Shown: in pieces, positions 33,016-43,260 of the stretch
Layout: every line of letters starts with the position of its first letter
How positions within the stretch are numbered: the first letter of the stretch is position 1
From: Lenzites betulinus
Lineage: Eukaryota; Basidiomycota; Agaricomycetes; Polyporales; Polyporaceae
Direction of reading: 5' to 3'
Assembly: GCA_022264855.1 (NCBI GenBank)
Contig: JABYQU010000035.1
Coordinates: 248,001 to 312,000, forward strand
DNA: 64,000 nucleotides
The notes under the pieces: model-generated
What the model saw: only the letters and a program-made list of their open reading frames with translations
Database searches by the model: none
Told to the model about the DNA's origin: nothing
Translations under genes and position numbers: made by a program

Positions 33016-35268
33016 TCAGGCGGGACTCGGATGCTTGCTGGATCCGTCGAATGGTGACTGCACCTCATTTAAATTAGCGTCATTGAGCGGAAGGCGGAAC
33101 GGGAGCAATACTCACAGGCTCCTCGGGATCGTGTTTCAAACCTTTTGCGGCCTCGATGCGGATCGCAATAGCGTCACCTTGGGCGCGCCGCTACATACAG
33201 TAGCACCGCATGTCAGGACTCAGCTCGGTCAAAGAGGAGGATCGGACGTACGCTGTACGCAGAGAGGGTCGACGCGGAGGGCGGTATGTCGCGCAGCGAC
33301 ACGGACACTTCGGACACGGTGCTGCGCAGGCGCTTCCGTGCGTTGAGCGTCGCCATCAGCGAGTTCGAGTACACTGCGGGCCGCGAGAGCGGAGAAGCAC
33401 CGGGGAGAGTTGAGAGAGAACTGAATGTCAGAACAGTGTGCGCGAAGCCTGAAGAAGACGGGAACTTGAAGGACGCTGAGAGAAGGACTCACGGCGGCCA
33501 AGGACGAAGAAAAAGGAAATGTAAATGAGCGTGTTCGGCAACGTCAGGAAGGTGATCAGCGACAGGCATGCGCTGACACTGCGGCCGTCATCCAATCGTA
33601 AGCTTGAGTGCTAGGCTCCTCGAGGAGCAGTAAGTCGAGGATGATAAGGACATACCTTGTCAACAAGCCAGTGTTAACAGCGAAAACCATCTAGTAGCGC
33701 GGGACGATCAACGTCAGCGATTTCGCGAGCACATGGATGAAGCAGACGAGTGAGCACACCAGTTTTGTAATGAGCGTGTCGGACCTGTAGCTACTATCAG
33801 CGACTGCGCCAGGAATACAATGTGATCTGACGAAAGGGAGAAAATACGCACTTCGAGAACCCGGTGCGCGAGCTATGCAGGATCGCGCAGAGAACGACGG
33901 CGATCGTAACGTCGCAGGCCGTAAGCGTCGTGTTGAAGATTATCGACAGATTCTGAGTGCAGACCGGCAGTTAGCATAGCACACACGCGCATGTACAGAT
34001 CCGCGATGGGAGGCATGCACACCTTGAGCTTCAAGTCGACGTCCATAAACGTCTTCAAGGACGCGCTGGAGTCAAAATATGAGCATCTCGCCCCGAGCCA
34101 TCACTGCATAGCGTGCATCGCGGCAAAGTACAGGCTGCTTACCCCTTAACGCCGTACGCTGCAAGAACGCGTGCACCATTAGTCCGATGTCCAATACCAG
34201 CGAAAACATATGTGCTTACTTATCCCCGTAACTAGAGTTGTGGTTTGCAACCAGATCAGTACTCAGACGCCGCGCACAGCCGAAGGTAGAACTCACCGAA
34301 CGAGGTTATGGCCAAAGCGAGCTATGATGCATATGTCAGTATCAATCAGGATGCGACAAAGCAGGCTGCACACAGAAGCGCTGCACGTACAATAGGGACG
34401 ACGACGATCGGTCTCTTTTCGCTCAGCTTCCATATGCGCGCGGCGAAGAAGCTGATGGCGGGGGAGGGTGTTTGAGCGGGATGGTCTCGACATAGAACGC
34501 AGTCCCAGGTACGATGCCCACCTTTGGACGAGCAAGCCTATAATATACTGCGTGTCGGCATGCGCGTCAGCGCTCGCGCCGACTGGTCGGCTATTGCACG
34601 TACATTGAAGAACAGCTCGACGACGAGTGTTCTAAACACGCCCCAGTTAGCATGGAAGCGTACTGGATGGCAAGGAAACGGGGGGTGCACACCTGGTTAC
34701 CTGCGTCAATGCTATCGGGTTCCCGTACTCCGTTATCAGGTACCAGTATACTGGACGATGCGCTGGGGTCAGAGAAGGTGCAGTCAAGTCGACATGGATG
34801 GCACCGTACTGCTATGCGATATGAGGGCCTGGCAGACGTTCCATAAGACAGAGTAATGCGGAGATACGACAAAATGACTCACTTGGTGTACAGTGTCGGC
34901 CGTCCATACTGTCACAACCTTGCGCATGAATTCAATGGATTGTTAATGAGGCAGTAAAGAGGAGCTCACCAGGAGCTTGGTGGACCAGTGGTCGTCCGAG
35001 TACCGGCTGAAGTAGTAGTACGTCTGCGAGCAGGTGACTGGAAGCGTGTCAGAACGTGGTCAGCGTGTTTTGTGCGCAACTCGTACCCCCATACATACTA
35101 CAGCGGCGAGACGTGTCAGCGCACGGTGGAGCATATAAACAGGCAGAACTTACATTCCGGCAACGATCACGCCGATGAGCATGGGACCAAAACTGCACGA
35201 AGACAGGCTGTCAGACACGTTCTGGAAGTATAGGGAGTAGGGACAGACGTGGAGTCGAGAGGTGCCAT
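33016..35268 (-). CDS. DUF6534-family seven-helix membrane protein B
   Basis: Tandem paralogue of the gene at 28260-30639. Starting at ATG 35268 (MAPLDSTFGPMLIGVIVAGM), exon order and splice phases match gene A, including the 11-nt microexon (TATGTATGGGG, about 35092-35102). Conserved blocks: VTCSQTYYYFSRY, DTVHQALISHSIYWYLITEY, FFAARIWKLSEKRP, SSRTGFSKSDTLITKL, VNTGLLTRVSACLSLITF, LYSNSLMATLNARKRL. The C-terminal tail reads AIAIRIEAAKGLKHDPEEP, and the final exon to TGA at 33016 is less certain. All helices are open, so the protein looks functional. The family has no assigned function. Compared with A, many substitutions show that the duplication is old. Confidence 0.83.
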
Positions 35269-37759
35269 CGTGGAGCTGACCGGGGCCGAGGTCGAGGTCA
35301 GAGGAGAGGAGGAAGTATTCACTGGAAGGGAGAAGAGGACGTGGCCCACGGGGGCGATGCGCAGCGCGAAGTCAGAGCCTGACTATATCTACAAAGGATT
35401 GAGTGGGGCCAGGGCGTCGTTTGAAGTCGCGGACCTGTCAAATTCGACGGCTAGAGCCAGATTGGCGCAACCATCCAGGGTTGTGTGGGCGTTCGGGTTG
35501 CAATGGGAAGGGTCGTGAAAGGAGCCGCATTGCTGCCTGGGAAGCCTCGCGCATGCGCTCGACCTCCGCATCGATCCCTTCGCGTTCTTCGCGAAGAAGG
35601 ACGTCCATCATACGGCGGGGATGGCGGTGGCAGTGAGCGCGAAGCGAGGGGCGGTGGAGGCGCGTTGAAGGGAGGCTCGGGGGGATAACTTCGTATTCGT
35701 GGAATCGTATGGAGCAAGCTGATATTCCCTAGAGTCCACTTGCATGAATCATGTTCGCACGAGGACGTCAACGTGAACGTCCGCTACGTGGTTAAGCGGC
35801 GCTTTCTAACTCTCGAGGGTGCATATCAGAATTAGACTCCCATGAAGGACATCGTATGGACCCGGGGTGGCCCCAATCTGTCCAAGTCGTGACAATGGCA
35901 AGGCGTCAGATATCTGTGGTTATGGCATCCATTAACAACCGATTGGCTCTTGAAAATCATATCAGCTCCTCTGAACGGCGACGTAGCACGGGGCGCGGTG
36001 GTGGTCACGTACACTGTACAGCGGTGTGCGGTCGCCCCCGCCCGACACGGCGATGGCGGACGAGGGCCCATAGAAAACATACGCGCGGCCGGCGGCCACA
36101 CCGCTCGCTGCTCCTCGACCCTGGCCAGACGTTAACTGTCCCTTCACTTCCATCATCGTTGTTATTCTCGGGCGCACGAGGATATGCACAGCCGGCGCGA
36201 CAGATGGTTTTTTAAATATCCGCGGCTGCGCATTTGCGGGTTTGTATCCGGGCGTGCTCGGGAGTCGTGAGTGTTAGGGCTATGCCAATGCGCCAGCACT
36301 ATGTGCGATTGTCGTCATGCATCCCGACGTTGAGACTGCCACAGTCTGTCGGTCTAGTGCGGCGAGAGGAATCGCGACTTGGGCGGTGCGGGCCGTGTCG
36401 CTTTCCCGTGTCGCAAGCTGAGCGCTGGGGTTTAAACCTCCAGCTTGGATCGGTGGTTCCGGGTCTGGCGTGCCTGTTTCAGCGAACGCTCAGAGTACAA
36501 GGTAGCGGCGTGCGATAGACTCGGACACAGAGCAGATCTGTCAGAAATGTGAGCTTGTCGCGATCGCACTTTACATACGAGTCAAATATCTACATGAAGC
36601 ATGACCTGTACCGCGCGGGATGTCATTGTTCTACCAGTGCTGTCTAGGCGTCGGCGGAGACCTTGCGTGTATTCGAAGCTACACGGCTGGACGCGCTCTA
36701 TAGCTACCTTGCTCTGCCTGGGCCTCTACAGCTCTGACACGGGCCGGGGTGGACAGGAAAAGCTATTTCAACATCGCGATCCGGGTGACCTTGCACGCAA
36801 GGTAACTAGAGATGACGCGACAGCGAGAGTTCGGAGGTGGGATCCTGAAGGTGAGGGTAAGAGGCAGGATGGCGTCCCGCCAACGAGTTCGTTCTACGAT
36901 TCACGCTCACGTGCCCATCATAACCGCGTCGCACCTGTGTCGCGCCGCGTCCGCGTCGAGTCTCAAAAGCTCAAACCGCCATCGCTACCATCATACGTAC
37001 TGCCTGTGACAGTACAATGCACATTCGCGGACACGTAACCTGTAGTTTCACCTCCTCCCAGGCACGTTCGTACGTATATGCGCAGGGCTCGTGTACATTC
37101 AGTAGTCACTTCAGTGCGGAGGCTCACTTATCTGTTCTACATGTCGCGGTCGCGATCGCACTCGCCTGGCCCGGAAGCTCCTCATACAATCCCCGGACGA
37201 GACGCTATTTCAAAAATAATTTCAGACCGGAGGCATGAAGGCCTGAGAGGGCGCGGATGCCCTGATCCGCCGCGTACCTACTTATGGTGCTCGCTACTAG
37301 TACTAGTATGCATGCGAAGCGTCCCCCACGTCTGGCCATGGACATGGATGTATGAGAACGATCAGTGTGAGTTGGATTCTAAACACGTTTGAAGCTGCGC
37401 TGTTAATTCGCGAACTTGAAGGCAGTCTGAGTGGGCGCACTCACTCAAACTCGTGCATGAGTTCACTGAGCAAGGCTACATGGCTAGGATACATTTAGAG
37501 TAGGTGGTGGCACAGCTAAGGTGATAGAATCATACAACTCTCCGCATACCGGCCAGGCATGGTATATGTCGCCGATTGGCTTCGTTCACAATCGTCATAT
37601 AGGTTCAAAGCTTCAGGCAGACAGTGCCCCGCCAGCGTCGGGGGCAGCCCCGCCCGGGCCACCAGTCGGGGCGGCGGCGTCGCCCACCGCTGCGGGCTGC
37701 CCGCTGGTGTCGAAGCTCGAGCGTCGAGCGTCGGCGGCGGAGGCAGCTTGCGCGTGTAT
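35269..37759. other. 2.5-kb stretch without a recognised gene
   Basis: The first few hundred bases are upstream of DUF6534 gene B. The rest has only short overlapping frames with no family motif. Small palindromic tract CTACTAGTACTAGTATG near 37292-37308. No element or RNA gene identified. Confidence 0.4.
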
Positions 37760-38436
37760 CTACGACAATTGAGACTCGCGCGTATACTAAAAAAGAGCGT
37801 ATGAATCGGTCGTTAGCAACCGCACGGCGCGATATGGAATGACAAACAACACACGCACGTCGTTCTGCGCCTTGCGCTGCTGGAGCTCGTCGAGGTGTCT
37901 GCGCTTCTGCGCGAGGTCCTGTTCGAGACGCGCCTCGTGCTGCTGTTTGATCTGTGTGTATATCCGAAGCGCGAACGCAAGCGCGGTCGGGAGGATGTGA
38001 GCGGGGAGGCGACGGCGCGATGGGCCCAGGCGGGTGTGCGCACCGTGAGGGTCTTCTCTGCGTTCTGCTCGTTGGAGATGGCCGCGTCGTGGCTGTGGAC
38101 GGCGCGGTTGAGGGCCTTTGCGGCCTTGTGCTCCTGCTCGACGGACTTGTCGAGCGCGTGCTGGGCCTTGTCTGCGGCCTGTGGGCAGTGGGTGTCAGCG
38201 TGCGTCGGGACTCGGCGAGCGAGCGGCGGCGGGCGTGGGCTGTGTGGGCGGGCTTGAGTGTGGAAATGTATACGGACTTTGATGCTTTTGTTGTGGGACT
38301 TCTCGGCGCCGGTGACGTCCTTGATGGTGTGGTCCAGGTTCTTCTGGTCGTCGCGGGCCTCCTTTGCGATCATCTTCTCGACCTGGCGGACGTCCGGGTT
38401 CTCAGAGAACGTGTCGGATTTTCCGAAGAGCGGCAT
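37760..38436 (-). CDS. Small coiled-coil protein, conserved in mushrooms
   Basis: Four exons (introns 38179-38277, 37952-38043, 37787-37858) give 137 residues, almost entirely Lys/Glu/Ala/Gln helix. It begins MPLFGKSDTFSENPDVRQVE and continues DQKNLDHTIKDVTGAEKSHN, AADKAQHALDKSVEQEHKAA and IKQQHEARLEQDLAQKRRHL, which should form a long coiled coil. I recognise the layout from uncharacterised Agaricomycete proteins of about this size, but no function is known. Introns of 92-99 nt are longer than in neighbouring genes. It shares a 369-bp divergent upstream region with the F-box/LRR gene. Confidence 0.78.
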
Positions 38437-38805
38437 GACGGCAGTGGGTGGCGGTAGGGATGTAGGGGGGCTGGGACGAACTGAAGTTGGAGTTGTGAGG
38501 GTGGAGGGGATGTCGGCACGCTTTATAGCGCAGGGCGGACGTTCGTCGCGTCATTGGGTGAGCACGGCGAGCCACGTGGCCACTGTGCGCACTTGTGCCG
38601 TTTCGGGCGATGACATCACTACAGGGCACGTGAGCACCCGCGGTTTTGACGGGCGCGCGGGATGCAAGCTGATGCAGCAGCCACTGGACCACGCCAGGTC
38701 TCCTCCTTTCGCCACTGCGACCAGCGTCGGTGCGTGCGGATCAGTCATCATTGCACGCTTTGCTCTGAAACACCGCCTGGTCATACAGCGTGCTACGAAA
38801 TCGCC
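38437..38805. promoter_or_regulatory. Divergent upstream region with a dispersed element (38578-38664)
   Basis: 369 bp between two outward-facing starts. The block 38578-38664 shares long identical runs with 44887-44997, upstream of the broken MscS gene. Shared runs are GGCCACTGTGCGCACTTGTG, GTTTCGGGCGATGACATCAC and TTTGACGGGCGCGCGGGATG. The last part of the same block recurs at 56543-56588. The copy here lacks about 23 bp present in the 44.9-kb copy. TGACATCA resembles a bZIP half-site pair. It could be a promoter module or a small dispersed repeat. Confidence 0.6.
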
Positions 38806-40509
38806 ATGGAGAACGGTGCTCTCTTCACCGCGCGCAAGGCTCTGGAGAATGAGATCGCTACGCACACTCGGGCAATCATAGACCTCCAAGGCCGTCTAAA
38901 CACCATGACGACTATTGCCCGCCTGTCGCCTGAGCTCCTCTCAGAAATATTCCTCCAAATCACCAAGGAAGCTTATGACGATTATCGTGATTGCCGCCTT
39001 CCCTACTACGACGCTTCCCGCTTCTACGCATGGGTACGGGTGGCGCATGTTTGTCACAGCTGGCGTTCTGTCGCTCTCAACACACCTCGACTGTGGGGTC
39101 ACGTTATTCTCACACGAAGACAGGTCGTCGAGGACGTCCTTGCGCTCTCCAAGAAGGCGCCCTTGCTGGTTTCCGCGTCCCTCATAAACACTGCAGACGA
39201 GCGGGCGCAAATCATGGATAAGATCGCGCAGGAGTCCGCTCGATTGCAAGAACTTCGTCTGTTGGGTCCCGCGCGATTTGTACAAGATCTGTGTTCGAAG
39301 CTCACAGGTACTGCCAACATCCTCGAAACCCTGGCCCTGTCAGACAACGGCGATCACTTTCACTCCAACGCCGGCGATACGACTTTATCAGCCGTCTTTC
39401 GCCGAGCACGGTTTCAACGCCTGCGCTCATTGGAGATGCGCCGCCTCTTGTTCAATTGGGCAGCCCCTATATTCTCCAGCAGCCTCACGCGTCTTATCCT
39501 GTCATGCTCCTCTGGTTTGCAATCCCTGATAGGCTCCTTTGACGAATTGCTCTCCGCCCTACAGACGATGCATGACCTTGAATTCCTGGAACTCGAGGAC
39601 GTCATCCCCCCTCTCCCAGTCGGAGTCACGGCTCTCCCAACACCTCAATGCACTGTCGCTCTTCCCAAACTGCGACGTATCACCCTGATCGGGCAGAGCC
39701 TTGACTGCGCCAACGTCATTCACCATCTCTCTCTGTCGACAACGACGCGTACGACTGTCATAGGTCGTGGCAATGGCGGTGCCCAGCAGCTCATCAGCGT
39801 CGTGGGCGAGCGTGTGGTTCGTGACGAGCCGCTCCTTACTGTGCGCCTGACCCGGATGTACGGCACGAAACTGCAACTTCGAGGTTGGCGCAAAGTAGTC
39901 GAACAGGGCGCCCTCGAGCCATGTGTAGAGCTTCAGCTCGATGCGCTAGCATACCCCTCTCTGGCGAGTCACCTTGTTCGAGACAGCAAGATGTTACCAA
40001 AAGTACGCAACCTGGAGATCGACTCGCAGTATCACGACTGGCGCTGGAGGGACGTCTTTTCCGGCATGCCAAACCTTCGAACACTGTCTGTTTGCGGTGA
40101 CGTACGAAACGACTTCGTTGCTGCTCTTTCGGCGACGCGCAAGGGGAAGAGGGATCGACCTCCATCCATGATACTCCCGCACCTGCGAGTCGTGAACTTC
40201 ACTGGGACCCGTATGTGCAATCCGGACTATGACCACGTCCCCGAGTTCCTTGACAAGCTAGAGGATTGGCTTCTCTTGCGCTGCAATTACAACCTCCCCA
40301 TCGACAAGCTCCGCTTGACCGACTGCCTCAACTTCTGCGAAAAAGACGCAGCGCGGCTCGACGGGATTGTCCCGTACTTGGACTGGGATGGCCTGGAGCA
40401 GTACGAGAGCGAGGACGAGGAGGACAAGGACGAGGACATGTTCTACGAAGAGGGGTGGGACTACGATTACTACGACGACTATAACGGCGATCCTTGGGCC
40501 TTTTTCTGA
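38806..40509 (+). CDS. F-box/leucine-rich protein, intronless
   Basis: Likely SCF ubiquitin ligase adaptor. A single 567-residue exon from ATG 38806 (MENGALFTARKALENEIATH, a short coiled coil). The F-box-like domain follows at about residues 40-90: IARLSPELLSEIFLQI, then VRVAHVCHSWRSVALNTPRLW. Leucine-rich stretches follow (FQRLRSLEMRRLL, LHDLEFLELED-like, LPKLRRITLIG, MPNLRTLSVCGD). The C-terminus is strongly acidic and Tyr-rich (EDEEDKDEDMFYEEGWDYDY). This arrangement is typical of the very large mushroom F-box family. An upstream in-frame ATG is less likely because it precedes a region without family resemblance. The lack of introns contrasts with the 8-exon F-box gene at 7-9.6 kb. Confidence 0.85.
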   Translation: MENGALFTARKALENEIATHTRAIIDLQGRLNTMTTIARLSPELLSEIFLQITKEAYDDYRDCRLPYYDASRFYAWVRVAHVCHSWRSVALNTPRLWGHVILTRRQVVEDVLALSKKAPLLVSASLINTADERAQIMDKIAQESARLQELRLLGPARFVQDLCSKLTGTANILETLALSDNGDHFHSNAGDTTLSAVFRRARFQRLRSLEMRRLLFNWAAPIFSSSLTRLILSCSSGLQSLIGSFDELLSALQTMHDLEFLELEDVIPPLPVGVTALPTPQCTVALPKLRRITLIGQSLDCANVIHHLSLSTTTRTTVIGRGNGGAQQLISVVGERVVRDEPLLTVRLTRMYGTKLQLRGWRKVVEQGALEPCVELQLDALAYPSLASHLVRDSKMLPKVRNLEIDSQYHDWRWRDVFSGMPNLRTLSVCGDVRNDFVAALSATRKGKRDRPPSMILPHLRVVNFTGTRMCNPDYDHVPEFLDKLEDWLLLRCNYNLPIDKLRLTDCLNFCEKDAARLDGIVPYLDWDGLEQYESEDEEDKDEDMFYEEGWDYDYYDDYNGDPWAFF

Positions 40510-40724
40510 AGGTCACGTAGGAAAGGTATGACTCATTTTCGACCATAGCATAGCATAGCATCATGACTGATCGGTTTGAACCCCACAGTCGATGAATACG
40601 TCGCCGAAACCAGACTTACCGCATGTTGTAGATTACAGACTGCTTGTGATCGGCTCAGGCCACTGCTCTCTCACTCGTTTCTCCGGGACACCGCAAAACT
40701 ACCTTCAATTTCACCATTTCTTCT

Positions 40725-41275
40725 GTGGAACATAATCGCGCTGACCCGTACGAAATAGTGCAGCTGTACGGAGCAGCGCAGAGCCATGCGGACCAGGAAG
40801 ATGGTGTAGACGTCGAACCACGGGCCTCGCACAAGGAGGACGCGCTGTTAGGTCCGGACGCCACGACAAGACGTGCGACGAAGAAGGACGGTCATGCAAC
40901 CCTGTCGAGTTGTATCAGTAATTTGGCGAACACAATCATAGGCTCGGAGTGGTGCGTAGTTCAATGCAAGGACTGGCAGCACATGAATGAAACTGGTTGA
41001 TCGACAGGCATGTTGACGTTCCCCCTGGTAAGTCTTGTGGATGGCGTGTAGGTCCCTTATTTGATATCTTTTCCACAGGCCTTGGCTTCATACCTGGCAT
41101 GATAACATGCCTGTTCTCAGGCGGCGTCGCTGGGTTTGGACTCTACCTCTTGTCCCTTTGCGCAGTGAAGGCGCCTCATAAACGTGCCTCATTCTTTGCC
41201 GTGGCCGAATTGACGTTCCCTCGGGCGGCAGTGTTCTTCGACGCAGCTATCGCTATCAAATGTTTTGGCGTGTCG
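40725..41275 (+). pseudogene. 5' half of an AVT-type vacuolar amino acid transporter (decayed)
   Basis: Three pieces resemble the start of AVT family amino acid permeases. 40725-40950 is a cytosolic N-terminus ending in helix 1, SCISNLANTIIGS. 41008-41027 encodes GMLTFPL. 41079-41275 begins GLGFIPGMITCLFSGGVA and continues to SFFAVAELTFPRAAVFF and IAIKCFGVS. No ATG is in frame at the start, the first donor is not GT, and joining the last two pieces changes frame. The remainder of the transporter is absent: at 41276 the sequence switches in frame to MscS channel sequence. A relic truncated by rearrangement. Confidence 0.7.
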
Positions 41276-42076
41276 ATCATGCAACAGGCGGCGACGTCGG
41301 CGGCGAAGGTGCTCAAGTCTGCCGTCCTCCACGACGCGCGCGGCATCCGCGGGGACAAAACCGGCGAGGTGGGCGCGGACGGGCTGGTGTGGAACGTGAC
41401 ATCGTCGCACGAGGCAAAGCGTCTTGCGCGCGCAATCTGGATGGCATTCCGCGAGCCAGGGCGCGGGTACTTGACAGCGACGGATTTGTTGCCTGCGTTC
41501 GGGGGGAAACTTGAGGAGGCGAAGAAGGCGTTTGCGGTGTTCGACAACGACAACAACGGGGATCTGTCGCGCGCGGAGATCAAGACGACGCTGCTGAAGG
41601 TGTACAAGGAGCGGCGGTTCCTGAGCCGCTCCATGCGAGACGTGGGGGAGGCGCTGAAGACGCTGGACCAGATGTTGCTGGTGCTGGCGTTCATCATCCT
41701 GTTCTTCATCTCGCTGAGCATCTTCGGGGTCAACATCGAGAGCTCGCTCACGAGTCTGTACACGCTGGGTATCGGCGCGAGTTTCATCTTCAAGAACTCG
41801 GCGAGCAATGCGTTCGACGCGATCATGTTCCTGTTTGTCACTCAGTGCGTATCTGACCTCTCTTTCACGATGGGTATCCTTATTAACGACATTCGGCAGT
41901 CCCTTCGACACCGGAGACCTCTGTTTCATCGACGGTATCTGTCTTGCATGTTTACGCGCGAGACACTTGACTGAGGCGTCGTACCAGATGAGAACCTTGT
42001 CGTCAAGAAGATGGGGTTGTTTGCTACGATCTTCACCCGTTCGGATGGCATGGAGACATACTACTTCAACAGCCAG
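41276..42076 (+). pseudogene. MscS channel gene fragment (EF-hand to start of MscS domain)
   Basis: Matches the middle of the intact MscS gene from IMQQAATSAAK through the EF-hand loop (DNDNNGDLSRAE), membrane helices (LVLAFIILFFISLSIFGV) and FIFKNSASNAFDAIMFLF, across two introns, to TETYYFNSQ, where it stops. Reading frame in this piece is intact, unlike the 45-48 kb copy. It lacks the N-terminal helices and the cytosolic domain. It is fused in frame behind the AVT fragment, which would give a hybrid open frame from about 40997 to 41974. No evidence that the hybrid is expressed. Confidence 0.88.
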
Positions 42077-43260
42077 TGTGTGATATCACCGCCGGTGCAC
42101 CCGCCCATCCGCCACTCCACTCGTTTGCAACCTAACTTGGTCCTTCTTCTTGGTGTCACGCCCTCCCCTTCCCCATGACTCTGCCAACAACAAACCCCCT
42201 CCCACACACAACCCTCACCTCCACCAGGACCACTCCTCAGGCTCCTCAGGCTCCTCAAGCAACCTGTGTGATTAAACTTTTGTTAGCCACAGTCATGCAG
42301 TGTGTGAGAGCTGAAAATCACCTCTCCAAACCTGTAAGTGTACTATACACTTCTGTTGTGGCAGATGCAGGAGAAGATTTGGTAGATGATAAGCCAGGCC
42401 CCAGAGTGGAGGCAACATGAAGGAAAACTGTAAACAGCTCTTGGCACATCTTTACCAGCACTGACCGAGGAACACTGAAAGGAGGCACCATCCAGGGATA
42501 GATGGTCCCATGGGTTCCAGGAAGAAAAAATGTGAGGGTCTTGCCCTGAGGTGGGTCTGCCTGCAAGTACTTGGCGAAAAGGTCACAGCATGCACAGCAC
42601 TTTTTGCTGATTCCAATGGGGACCTTGCCAGTCTGCAATCTATTAGTAACAAACATCATGCAATAGTATAGAAGGGCTTACTGAGAAGACACCATCAGCA
42701 TCCTTCAAACCAGGGATGTCTGGATCCTTCCCTGTGAGAGACACATGTGCCAAGGCCATGATAGCAGCTTCTGCATGAACAGGGGGAAGCTTCTCACAGG
42801 TGAGTGCAAAATGGGTTGCGTTTTTGATGAGAGCAAGTGCATGTTTCTCAGATTCTTCATCCAGATCCTGGGTCTTCAAAAACTTCTTGTACTGGCCGTT
42901 GAGCTGTTGAGGTCCAATCTTCTCCTGAAAGTTGAAGCTGAAGATGGACTCAAGGTGGAAAATGTGGAGAGGTGTATCTTGGTTGACATGCTGCTTGTCG
43001 AGAGCGGTACAAGCAGTGATCCAGGCGGTGATGGTCTGTAGATAGCACTGGACATGGGGCAGAGATCCCTTCCCAGGGTCTTGATCAAACACTGCCCAAG
43101 GTGTATCAGAAAACATGTCACATACAATGAACCTAATAGAATATCCCACATTCATGGTCTTCTTGCAGTGCATCAGTGTCCCATTGAGGACGCCTCTGTT
43201 CCTGATGGGTCTTCTGACATTGTCTCAACATCACTCCCACTGGTAATCGTTCAAGTGCCT
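42000..43260. other. CpG-depleted island
   Basis: From 42301 to 43260 I count only about 9 CpG dinucleotides in 960 bp, while flanking DNA commonly has several per 60 bp. Where a duplicate exists (42077-42250 against 45.2-45.4 kb), the differences at CpG sites are mostly C-to-T or G-to-A transitions, the footprint of deaminated methylcytosine. Both edges are rather sharp. The island covers MscS debris and the 3' half of the deaminase gene. Confidence 0.85.
42077..42250 (+). pseudogene. Fragment of the MscS 5' leader and first exon
   Basis: Directly after the mid-gene fragment comes sequence matching the 5' leader and first codons of the MscS gene (compare 45220-45370). The start codon is changed (ATG to GTG) and nearly all CpG sites are converted to TpG or CpA. 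For example, CACGACTACGCCGACAACGA in the later copy corresponds to CATGACTCTGCCAACAACAA here. The order middle-then-start indicates the junction of a former tandem array or a permuted duplication. Confidence 0.85.

Noticed and set aside
41189..41929. 246-codon minus-strand frame opposite the MscS fragment (also at 58543-59496)
   Set aside because: Charged, repetitive shadow of the MscS coding strand; recurs wherever the MscS exon does.
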